64,000 bases of DNA from positions 3,069,390 to 3,133,389 of the forward strand of contig NC_054391.1 in the NCBI RefSeq assembly GCF_001625195.1, read 5' to 3'. This DNA is from Drechmeria coniospora (Eukaryota; Ascomycota; Sordariomycetes; Hypocreales; Ophiocordycipitaceae). This document shows positions 1 through 9,229 of the stretch, one piece after another; position 1 is the stretch's first letter, and each line of letters opens with the position of its first letter. The notes beneath the pieces were generated by a model. It ran no database searches. It was not told the DNA's origin and worked only from the letters and a program-made list of their open reading frames with translations. The translations under genes were made by a program, and so were the position numbers.

Positions 1-587
1 GCGGCGGCGGCGGCGTCGGCCGGCGCCGTCTTCTTCTGGTCGGCGGCGGCGTCGGCATCCCGCTTGACGAGGATGGACTGGCCCGGCGGTTGCATGTGGG
101 CGCCGAGGCTCGCGTTGGCCGTCGGCGGCTGGTCGGAGACGTGGTCGACCTCGCCCGAGGCCTGGGCGGCGCTGAGGTCTTGATGGGCGCCGCGGAGGGC
201 GTTGGCCGAGACGGGCGACGGCGGCGGCTGGGACTCGAGGATGGCCGAGCTCGACATGTCGGTGGAGCCGTGGCGGAAGGGCGGGAGGTCGCTGCGGCTG
301 GCTCGGGAGACGCTCGAGCGAGCGCTTCGTCCGGATCGCACCGAGGCGGCGTCGGCGCCCTTGGCATCGGCCGTCGAGTCTCCGTTGGGCAGCACGGCCG
401 AGTTTCTGGGGCTGTCGGTCTTGGCGCTCGTGCCGGGGATCTTGGAGCGCAAGGATCGAAAGGAGCGCGACGACTCCTTGGTGTCGGATCTGCTGAAGGA
501 CGGGTACGACTGGAAGGAGGCGTCGCCGGTGCCCTTGGAGGAGGAGGAGGAGGAGGCACCTCCGTCCTTGGAGGCCTGGTTGCCCAT
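1..587 (-). CDS. N-terminal part of a PP-Z-like Ser/Thr phosphatase (partial)
   Basis: This is the first ~195 codons of a minus-strand gene that starts at 587 and runs off the left edge. The protein opens with MGNQASK, an N-myristoylation-type start (Gly2, Ser/Lys following). A Ser/Arg/Asp-rich, disordered stretch follows, and near the window edge the Ala-rich text contains a QSILVKRD motif. Fungal PP-Z phosphatases (Ppz1 relatives, regulators of salt tolerance and K+ transport) are known for a myristoylated, Ser-rich N-terminal extension ahead of the catalytic domain. The catalytic domain is not in this window, so the call rests on the N-terminal signature alone. An unrelated myristoylated Ser-rich protein is the alternative. 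No intron is visible here. Confidence 0.55.
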   Translation of the reverse strand, partial: MGNQASKDGGASSSSSSKGTGDASFQSYPSFSRSDTKESSRSFRSLRSKIPGTSAKTDSPRNSAVLPNGDSTADAKGADAASVRSGRSARSSVSRASRSDLPPFRHGSTDMSSSAILESQPPPSPVSANALRGAHQDLSAAQASGEVDHVSDQPPTANASLGAHMQPPGQSILVKRDADAAADQKKTAPADAAAA

Positions 588-1680
588 GGCCGGGGGGGGT
601 GTGCAAGGGCCGTCTCGGTTGGGGATTCGCTCGAGATTCGCGCAGGAGGGCGAAGGCGGCGAGCGGGTGGTTGCGGCGTCGGGAGGTTGAGGTTGCCGCG
701 GGAGGGGGTCGGTGGATGGATGGGTCGCCAGCGAGGTGGCGGTCGGCAGGTCGGCAGCGGGCGGAGAAGGGCGTCGGTCAATCGCGCGGCTCGCTTCTGC
801 TCTCCGTCGTGCGAGGATGGAAAGACGGGTAGACCGGGGGGGGGAGGGCGACGAGTGGATGGGCGGCGGCGACGTTCTTGAAGGCGAGCGTAGAGGGTCC
901 TGCTATGGCGGGTGGAACGGGCCGCCGAAGAGGGAGGGGAGGATGGAGGGTCGAAGGTCGTGACCGTCCGTCCCGCTCGACTTAGGCGATCGTCTTAGGG
1001 AGTTGGAAGCCGTCCTGACGTCGTCGGGCTTCGGAGCCCCGGTTCCGAATCGGAAGGGTGTCGGCGACGGGTCGGCAGAGTCGACGTCGCTCGATGGGGG
1101 CGTCGAGGAGATAATGCCCTTTGCGCAGGCCGCGACGCTCGCATTCGGCAGGGTCGGCTGGCTGCTGGCTGCGAGGGCGGAGTCGACAGAGGAGCACGGC
1201 GGGCAGGAGGGGAAGGAAACAAAGCGAAGGAGGCCGACACGGATGGGATCGGAAGCGAGCGAGGAGAAGATAGGGGGACGAGGGAAAAAAGGGGGGGGGG
1301 GGGGGGAGGGAGCCAGGGAAGAGGGGCGGTAGATGGAGGTTGAGAAAGGAAGAAGGAAGAGGGAAGAAGGAGGCGAGCGGACGAAGAGCGGCGAGGGCAA
1401 GATGGGGAGAGGCAGAGGTACCTCCGTACTCGGTACTCCGTGCCCCGAAACTGCTGGTACCTGCAGATGCCGGCGGCGGCGGTTTGGCCCAAGGTCTGGG
1501 TCTGTGTCTGGGGACGGACAGAGGGACCGGTCAGATGTCGACTCGCCTCCAGTTGCTGCACGTCACGCGTGTCTGAGACCCGACCATGTCCCCTCGCTCC
1601 AGATTGGCTGCGAGATTGCGAGATGGGCAGCGTCGTCGAATTTCGGCGACGAGATGCTCCGTCGCGGGAAGACGAAGGTC
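588..1680. promoter_or_regulatory. 5' flank of the PP-Z-like gene, pyrimidine-rich on the coding strand
   Basis: The region lies upstream of the minus-strand start at 587. The plus strand is strongly purine-rich (GGAAGA/GGGAGG blocks, about 1190-1410) and contains a run of 16 G at 1291-1306, so the coding strand is CT-rich. CT-rich leaders are common in filamentous-fungal promoters. ORFs crossing it on both strands are low-complexity and not credible. No TATA box was assigned. Confidence 0.4.
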
Positions 1681-1685
1681 ACAGG

Positions 1686-2120
1686 TACCAAGTACAGTGT
1701 AGAGGCACCAAGTACAGTGCAGTGGCACCAAGTACAGTGCAGAGGCACCAAGTACAGTGCACAGCTACTGGCGCCAAGCACAGTGCACAGCTACTGGTAC
1801 CGAATACAGTGCAGGACTACTGTACGGGGCACTGGCACCAAGTAGGTTCTTACCTAAGTAGTAGTTGTACAGTACAGTGCAAAGCTGCTGACGCCAAGTA
1901 CAGTGCACAGCTACTGGTACCGAATACAGTGCACAGCTACGGCACCAAGTACTTAGTTGTACAGTGCACAGCTACTGACGCCAAGGACAGTGCACAGCTA
2001 CTAGTACCAAAGTGCACGGTTGCTGGTACCAAGCTCAGTGCATGGCCACTGGCACTCGGGAACGGCGCACAGCTACTGGTGCCCCAGTACCGAACAGTGC
2101 GCAAGCTACTGGTACTTGTT
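1686..2120. repeat. Minisatellite of accaagtacagtgc-type units
   Basis: Four head-to-tail ~20-bp units beginning ACCAAGTACAGTG run from 1686 to ~1770. They pass into a longer 25-30-bp unit carrying ACAGTGCACAGCTACTGG and a variable GGTACC/GACGCC linker, repeated with decay to about 2120. Frames through it are repeat translation, not genes. Confidence 0.8.
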
Positions 2121-2529
2121 TCTTGCTACTAGGTTCCTAGTAGGTTGGTAGGTACCAGGTACTCAGCGTAACGAGTACGCTCAATGCACGTACTCTCCTC
2201 TGTACTCGTCAAAAGCACGAGTCTGCGGTACAGTACGTGTGCTCGGTGCCTATCCGCCGCGGGACGGTCGCAGCAAGGTACGATAAGCATCGGCACTCCG
2301 TATTTGTGTTGCGAAGCGTCGGCTCGCGCATCAGCCAGCAGGCTCCGTCGAGTCCGGTCGGAGCTACGAGCTGGCTACGGAGTAATACATCGGTCGTAGT
2401 ACCGGCCGCGTCGTACGAGTGCTGCCCGGGAACCGCCAATCAGCATGGCGAGCAGAGCAGACGCCTACGATGGTCGCGCCTGTGCAGCGTCGCCGAGTCA
2501 GCTCCGGTGCGAGGATGGCACCGCAGCCA

Positions 2530-2720
2530 GCATCACATGCAGTCTGTACGTGTGGACGGAAAAGGCAAGGGAGGCCAACGGAGTCATATTTTGGCGGCCG
2601 ACGATGCATGGAGAAGAATATTTCGCCGCCGGCATCCCGCACATGCAGTCTGTACACGCAGATGGAGAAGGGAAGGGAGGCGGCATACGGAGTGATGGTT
2701 GGTAGCCGACGATGCGAGGG
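2530..2720. repeat. Two direct copies of a ~75-bp segment
   Basis: Both copies start ACATGCAGTCTGTAC and end GCCGACGATGC, at about 2536-2607 and 2640-2714, roughly 105 bp apart. Between those ends they share GGAAGGGAGGC-like and CGGAGTNAT blocks with scattered substitutions. No coding function is apparent. Confidence 0.7.
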
Positions 2721-4534
2721 GAGGATGACCGACCTCTCGGGCGGCACATAAGTACTGCCCACGCACAGTGCTTCAGCGGGCGCAAGGGTAAGTAGGTGTG
2801 ATACAAAGTGCTGTAGATGCGGTTGTCGCATCGCATAGTAGGTGCTTGCATGCATGCCTTGGTACTGCTTGCGGATGACATGCACGCCGTACGGAGCATG
2901 TACCACTACATGTTGCCGTGCTTGTACGTGCACTAGCACATGGCGGCAGTAGGTCAGGTCAGGCCAGGTCGGAGAGGCACCAGCGGCGACGACAAGTAGC
3001 TGTACTTGCACGTTGCCGCACCAGGTGCTCCGCTCCGTACTTTGAGTTCGTGCGTCGCTCACCGACCTCCGCAACCGCAGGGGCTGACGCCGGGGTCTCG
3101 CAGCGCCCCCACCCCGCTGAACTGGCAGAGGCAGCTCGAGCCATTAGGGCGCTTTTGCTGCGCGGGACGCCAGAGGCAGCGCGCCGCCGGCGGGCGACAA
3201 TGGCAGCGGTCAAGGTTCCGCCTCGCCGCCGCATCCCCCCGCGCCGCCGGCGCTCCGACGCAGAGTTGCTTTTCCCCCTTGGTCTTGGCTGCCACACGCC
3301 CATCGTCCGGCAGGGGACGCATCCCTCGGCGCCCTACGGAACGATGGTGGACCAACCAGCAGCACCGGATGCCGAATCGCGCCCGCGGGCAAGGGTCAGC
3401 ACTCGGCTCGCATCGACGGGCTGTCCCTCCCTCGACGGGCAGTCGGTGGTTCGGGAATCCATGCCAATCCGGTGGCCAACATGACGATCAACGTTGAGGG
3501 GCGGGGGGGGGTTACGAAGGTGAACCTTGACGGCCGCAGGCGCACACGCAGGACGAGGGCGGCGAGGTGGACGGGCACGCGCCCGCAGTTCAGATGCTTC
3601 CCTCGCCGCCGGCATCGTCGCCGACCGTCAACCGCCCATGGGAGGCGCCGAATGCAAAACGGCGGCAGTGACGACGAGGTGTCGGCCGTCGCATACACGG
3701 GACGCTGCCAAGGAGCTTGCGGTGCAAGGCATGCACCTACTTGCCGTATGCATTCAAGCATCTTGTGCCTGTGTACCTACTGTAGCAGGTTCGGCGAGTA
3801 ATGCTGCATGGACGCAAGTGCTCTGCTGCACTGGCGCGTGTGCGTGCGGCGAAGCATCAGTAGAGGTGCTGTAAGTAGGTACTCTGTGCTGTAGGTGTTG
3901 GTCCAATGACGGCACGCAGATTTATAGGCAGAAGAATGCAGAATGCTGTACTTGCTCATGTTCCCCAGTCATGGCAGGGCCTGCGCTGCATCGTCCATGC
4001 CAGCAAGACACCAGGTCCCCGGATCCGATACCACGTGGAACAGGATTGATCCCACCCATATCCATGCATGCACATGTACGTACTCGTGCTCCTGCTGCTC
4101 GCGAGGAACAGGTAATCGGATGCTTGTCTTGCAGCTGTCTGTCTGACGACTCCATTTCCAATGCAATGACTGCTAATTATAGGCGACTCTCCGGCACACT
4201 AGCGGGGGCTGAGCGCGCCGCGGACGCTTACGACGGGAGGCTTCGCCGTGTGACGGCTAGCAGTTGTGCAGGGGTAGGTACTAGGTACCTAGTAGGTACT
4301 ATGACGCTGGGTACTTGTACGGAGTACATGTACTCGGTACTCTGTAGGCACTCTGTGAGAACGGAGCGCACCTAGTTGTGCTACAGTGGGGTGGCAGAAA
4401 TGTCGATTCAATTTGTGCGAGTAGCACCACCAAAGCTGAATCGTCACTTTTGTCGAGTCACTGTGGTACAAGTACATGTACGTTGCACGGCGTACTCCAC
4501 AGTAGGCACCGCCTTAAGTGCAACCGATTACAGT
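2721..4534. other. Intergenic, no recognisable gene
   Basis: The 2.95-3.65 kb part is GC-rich and open in several frames on both strands. None of those translations shows a domain, signal peptide or splice-supported exon chain. From 3.7 kb onward the sequence becomes GTAC-rich intergenic DNA (CTTGTAC, AAGTAC, TACTCCGTA). Confidence 0.5.
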
Positions 4535-5318
4535 ACCTGGCAGTGCCTGTGGGTACGACGACAGGCACTCCGTGCTAGGTATAGGTAGTACCTTGGGCAC
4601 TTTTCTTACAGTACTCCGTACTGCACCGGCACTTACTGACAGGGCACTTACTGACAGTAGTACTTCGTCATACGTGCACTTACAGACAGCAGGAATAAGT
4701 ACAGTACGTGTACTTGCTGGCAGCAGTCATACGTGCACCCACCGACAGCAGCCATACCTACTACAGTGAATGTACAGAGTAATACAGAGCACTTGCAGCA
4801 GTCGCACACGTACAAGCAAGTCTAGTACACACACATGCCGTATTACTTACCGCGACGACACTCGCTGTACGTAAAAACTGGAATCCTGTCATGTTACCTG
4901 CACGACACTGCACTCTCCAGTTGCACTTTCGACTGCTGGCACCGAAACCTGTGCTTCGCGTGCACAAGTACGAGCAAGGGCGACCGCAATCACCGAAAAG
5001 CATGCACTCTGTGCAGACGAGAGTGGAGGTGTGCCGGGGAGGTGCATGGCCATCGTCTGCCCGCATCGCCCCCTGGAGCCACGTGGCCCGTCTCCGTCCG
5101 AACTGATCAGAACAACATCAGCGCCGCCTGTCGACTCGTCCGCCTCCGTGCCGATTTGATGCTGCCAGCACGCGACGGCTCGGCGCAACAGCGCACGCGA
5201 AAACTCTGTCCCGACCCGAGACTCGTGCGGCGGCCAACGTTGCGATACGCTCACGGCATTCCATGCTTCGCCCGTCCGTCACCCCATCGGTCGATCAAGG
5301 CATCCGCAGCCGCCTCGG
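4535..5318. repeat. Segmental duplication, GC-rich copy A
   Basis: This segment is repeated in the same orientation at about 8450-9160. Shared blocks include CCTGGCAGTGCCTGTGGGT at the left, CAGAACAACATCAGCGCCG and TGATGCTGCCAGCACGCGAC in the centre, and TCGATCAAGGCA near the right end. Copy A keeps C and G where the other copy often has T or A. No coding capacity was recognised. Confidence 0.85.
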
Positions 5319-5539
5319 CACTCGCAACCAGAATCGTCTTGTCCGGGAGCTGGCCCGACATTCCATAGGCGAAGAGCTCGTCGTGTATCCCTGATGGCCA
5401 AACCACACTGTCCGTTCGTTCGTCAGCGACAATATGCGCCGCGCTGAACTGCGGTTTACACTGTCAGTGCGAATATACAGGCTCGACGCGTACGACTGGG
5501 ACCACGATGTCGTCCCCCATTGGACGGTCCGGGCGTCTA

Positions 5540-6705
5540 CAAACACCCCAATCGTTGCAAATGCATCATCGCGTTGCAAGCTGATGCCGACTTCATCCTC
5601 GCAGCCTGGATATTAGGCGTCGCGGCTGACGCGTTCGATGGTGTCGTGACTGCTGTCCAGACGACACTTGAAATGTAGCTGAGCTCCGCTTCGTGGCATG
5701 GTTTCCTACCTCTGTTGGAAGTCGGTGCGCTGTTGTCCCAGGAGATTGAGTGTTTCGCCGTTGATGGGAATTTCGCCCATCGGTCACCGATAACTTGGCC
5801 TTGGAGGAGTCGCTCCGTTTCTGCTGACATTGGCGCAATTGACAGAATGTCTATAGCCATCACGGATAGGCCGGGAAAGTCATCCGTGCTGAAAATCGTG
5901 GCCTTCTGTTCATTCATCCATGTTTTGTATCCGTTCGGTCGTTTTGCATCAGGCAGTTGTTCGGGAATCGATCTGGTAACACAGCACTGCGAGGCCGGTT
6001 TGTATTCAGCTCTCCACAACTGCCCAACGCGGCCTTTCGCTCTTTCAATCCACTCTCGTCTGTCTTCCCAGGTTTTTTCCATGTAGGTAGGTCCACTTGA
6101 GGGAAGGATTCAAGACTGTCGCTGCTGAATAGACAGCTATCTGAATCCCTTGTGGGCTCGTAATAATCGGCCAAATTTGCCCATGCCGTCTCCATCATCG
6201 TAGCCAGGTGAGGTACATCGGTGGCATTCCTGGCGGCTTCGAAATGATGCAAAAGGTAGTCCATGGTTGACAGAACGTCGGAAATGGAGTTTTCAAGCCT
6301 TCGTTGGCAATCGTCGCAGACCATTACTTAGGCCTGTAATCTTTGGAGTCGCTGGGCAGTCCATGTGATGAAGACGACGATGTTTTGTACTTTTACTTTC
6401 CCTATCGCTCCTCGCCTCCCCTACTTTCTATCTCGTCTTCGGAGGGGCCGTAATAGGATTCGGTCGCGCGCGGACGCTTACCTATGAGGAACTCCATTAC
6501 GGCCAGGTTGGTGACGTGGCCAAAACAGCAAAGTCGATGCTGGAGGGGGGCGTAAAAGACTTCAAACTCACGTTCCGGATCATCGCTGACTCTATCCATC
6601 AGTGTGTCCATGTTGGTAGCGTTGTCTATCATGAAGTGGTTAACCACCTTGGCGGCTATTCCATACTCTCGCACAAGCTCGCGAAACGTCCAGTTATATT
6701 TAAGC
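5540..6705 (-). mobile_element. Degenerate hAT-family transposase remnant
   Basis: Three minus-strand fragments in different frames carry hAT transposase landmarks in the right order. From about 6705 to 6402 there is a FRELVREYGIAAK segment followed by HFMIDNATNMDTL, resembling the DNA(S/T)N catalytic-core motif. From 6324 to ~5914 there is a METAWANLADYYEPT segment like the pre-dimerisation region. From 6082 to 5537 there is WEDRREWIERAKGRVGQLW and then MAIDILSIAPMSAETERLL, the hallmark C-terminal hAT dimerisation motif. The 5' part of the transposase is missing and the frames are broken, so it is inactive. No terminal inverted repeats or target-site duplication were identified. Such elements move by cut-and-paste; this copy is a fossil. 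Confidence 0.8.
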
Positions 6706-7032
6706 AGTTACAATAACAACAATGCAATGACTGTATTGATCTCTAGACAACCTTTTTCCTGCTGTATAGCATTTGCTATTCTCCTTGTAGTTTGGCTACT
6801 CTTGTTACCCGGCCTCCCTGCGCTCTATTCCTAGACATGCAACATTGTCATTCCCCCCACCTCGAACCGCCCCCGTCAGTCTTGCCTGCAGGACCTAGTC
6901 ATATTCATAACCTTCACTTCTCCAATAGTGTCGTCTATTACAAGAGCTAGGCCCTCAGTCGCCGAGTCGAATTTTACTGAGAAGCCAAAGGTTATTCAGT
7001 CCGACCGGAGTCATCAGCCAAAGCGGCCGAGC
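6706..7032. other. AT-rich intergenic stretch
   Basis: This low-GC sequence lies between the hAT remnant and the secreted-protein ORF. No gene or repeat was recognised. The composition contrasts sharply with the GC-rich exons elsewhere and fits decayed transposon DNA. Confidence 0.5.
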
Positions 7033-7689
7033 TTAAAAACGATCATCGCCGACTATCGCGATAGTGTCTGATCCGGGTTTGACAGGGATACAGACGGTCT
7101 TATCGCTCTTCTTGATCCTAACGGCGCCGGCATCGCAGTTGCCGGTATTAGGATGGCCGGCATCGCAGCTGCCGGTATTAAGATGGTAAGCTCGTACTGC
7201 GCCGCGTACTGATATGCTCTGTTCCTTCTCATCGGTACCGAGGGATCCGCTATAAGTGGTATGATAGAGAGTCAGGCCGAGTTGTGGGCTATAGCATACC
7301 TCTACACCATATAGGCTCAACCAAACCTGTTCGTTATTACATGGGTTCGGGTCTGAGGTAACCTTGCACTCGGCATGCTCATCAAAGTAAAGGATTTGCC
7401 CCAGGTCCAAATTGCAAAGGTTATCGACCATAGTACATGACGGCGGCTGAGTCTTATGAGGCTTGCTTGCATAGTATTCGTTCGGTGCACTTTTCAGTGA
7501 ACGCCTCTCGATTCTAGAAGAGTAGCGCCTTGTGTTAGGTGTCAGTGAACGCCCCGAGAGTCGGAGGAGGTTCCCCAGCCTATATTGACGATTTTTGACG
7601 GTTCGAGGGATGCTGTCACAGAACTGATTGGCACCGACTAAGGAGCAAAAGAAAATAGCTAATAAGGATGCCAGCAACATAATGATCAC
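7033..7689 (-). CDS. Putative small secreted cysteine-containing protein
   Basis: A 218-residue single ORF starts at 7689. The N-terminus (MIIMLLASLLAIFFCSLVGA) is a convincing signal peptide with predicted cleavage near residue 20. The mature part holds about ten cysteines spread along its length and a short duplicated segment, NTGSCDAGH / NTGNCDAGA, at about residues 172-190, encoded by two ~30-bp direct repeats (7125-7185). No family was recognised. It lies in an AT-rich, transposon-associated pocket with codon use unlike the GC-rich neighbours, a setting typical of lineage-specific effectors but also of decayed genes. The uninterrupted length with a signal peptide argues for a real gene; expression evidence would decide. 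Confidence 0.5.
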   Translation of the reverse strand: MIIMLLASLLAIFFCSLVGANQFCDSIPRTVKNRQYRLGNLLRLSGRSLTPNTRRYSSRIERRSLKSAPNEYYASKPHKTQPPSCTMVDNLCNLDLGQILYFDEHAECKVTSDPNPCNNEQVWLSLYGVEVCYSPQLGLTLYHTTYSGSLGTDEKEQSISVRGAVRAYHLNTGSCDAGHPNTGNCDAGAVRIKKSDKTVCIPVKPGSDTIAIVGDDRF

Positions 7690-8000
7690 GGCCGTCGACT
7701 GGCTGCTACAATGGAGATTTGAGAAGACGTTGAGAGGATAGTCCTAGCGGGCGATGCTTTAACAAGAGGCGAAAAGTGTCTTTCGGTTTTCTTCAGTATA
7801 GGATTTGTAAGAATTACGTCTGGTTGGGGTAGAGTATTTGATGCTTTATATACATATGCGTGAGCGGGGTAGCACTGGTGGCTGTTCAAGTTCAAGCCCG
7901 TATTTGCTGCAACATTATTGTTTAATCGAGTGTACGAGGTACTCCGTAATGCCTGTAGTATCATGTGATCCTTTGCGCCTTGGGAATTAGGTGCATGACA
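7690..8000. other. AT-rich flank of the secreted-protein ORF
   Basis: This is presumably the promoter side of the minus-strand ORF at 7033-7689. It contains a GTACTCCGTAATG motif near 7938. No further gene was recognised. Confidence 0.4.
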
Positions 8001-8002
8001 TG

Positions 8003-8225
8003 ACGTTTCAATTCCTCGTATAAGTAATCCGGAATTCCTTCAGTTCAGTTCATGCAAGCATCAATTCAATTCCTCGTATAATCCGAAATGCCTTCAGTTC
8101 AGTTCATGCATGGCAAGCATCAATTCAATTCCTCGTATAATCCGGAATGCCTTCAGCTCAGTTCGTGCAAGCATCAATTCAGTCCCTGCGTATCATATGA
8201 TTCGGAAAGGCAAGCATCAAAATAC
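8003..8225. repeat. Tandem repeat of a ~50-60-bp unit
   Basis: The unit contains TCAATTCAATTCCTCGTATAA, TCCGGAATGCCTTCAGTTC and AGTTCATGCAAGCA elements. It appears about four times, with the last copy degenerate. Copies differ by point changes and small indels such as a TGGC insertion near 8110. Confidence 0.8.
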
Positions 8226-8449
8226 GACGCGATGCAGTAATAGTATAGTATCAAAAAAAGAGTCAAGCGCTGGGTTAGATATCTCGATCAAAAGGGAGGA
8301 TTTGTCCAGGATTGCCAGGCTATCATCACACCATATTATGCCAAGTCAAGGATGTTTTGAGTTCCGATATTCTCAAAGTAGATCTTGAGCCAGGGAAATG
8401 CACTTGGTGCGTATTCTGGCAATGTTGATGGTCTCTGAATGGGTTCCGC

Positions 8450-9160
8450 ACCTGGCAGTGCCTGTGGGTTCGACGACAGGCACTCCGTCTAGTAATACCC
8501 TGGGCACTTGCAGTGCTGTATGTGCACTTGCTGACAGTAGTCATTAGTACCTACTAGTACCTAGTATGCAGTACTATAGTGAGTGTACGGAGTGATACAG
8601 AGCACAGCAGTCGCACACGTACAGCAAGTCCAGTACACACACATACTGTATTACAGTGGGGGGCAATGTCACTCGCCATACTTAACGTAACTAGAATACT
8701 GCCATGTTACCTATACGACACTGTACTCTCCACTTGTACCTACCTTCGAGTACTAGACCCGAAACCTATGCTTCATATATACAAGTACGAGTAAGGGCGA
8801 CTGCAACTGCAATCACCGAAAACTATATACTTTGCATAGATTGTATAGACAAGAGTAAAGGTATGCCAAGGAGGTGCACCGCCATCGTCTGCCTGTATTG
8901 CCCCCTAAAGCTACGTAGCCCGTCTTGTCTGAACTAATCAGAACAACATCAGCGCCGGCTGTCGACTCGTCCGCCTTGGTGCCGATTTGATGCTGCCAGC
9001 ACGCGACGGCTCGGCGCAACAGTATATGATTCGGCCAGTTGGCCTGACTGTTCCGACCAGAGACTCGTACGGCGGTCAACGTTGCGATACGCTTGCAGCA
9101 TTCCGTGCTTTGCACGTCCGTCACGCCGTCGGTCGATCAAGGCAACCGTAGCCGCCTCGG
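8450..9160. repeat. Segmental duplication, AT-shifted copy B
   Basis: This direct repeat of 4535-5318 ends about 70 bp past the stop codon of the PARP gene. Compared with copy A it shows many C-to-T and G-to-A changes (for example GGAGGTGTGCCGGGG in A reads AAAGGTATGCCAAGG here), plus an inserted stretch around 9026-9060. This one-sided transition load resembles repeat-induced point mutation. Confidence 0.85.
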
Positions 9161-9229
9161 GAGACTGTCGGCCGACGCAAGGTGGCACCGGGGCCCGGCC
9201 GCCATCGCGGCCCTGTCCCTTTCCCCGTC

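Noticed and set aside
2918..3500. GC-rich overlapping ORFs near 3 kb
   Set aside because: Arg/Ala-rich on both strands with no motif; more likely open by base composition than coding.
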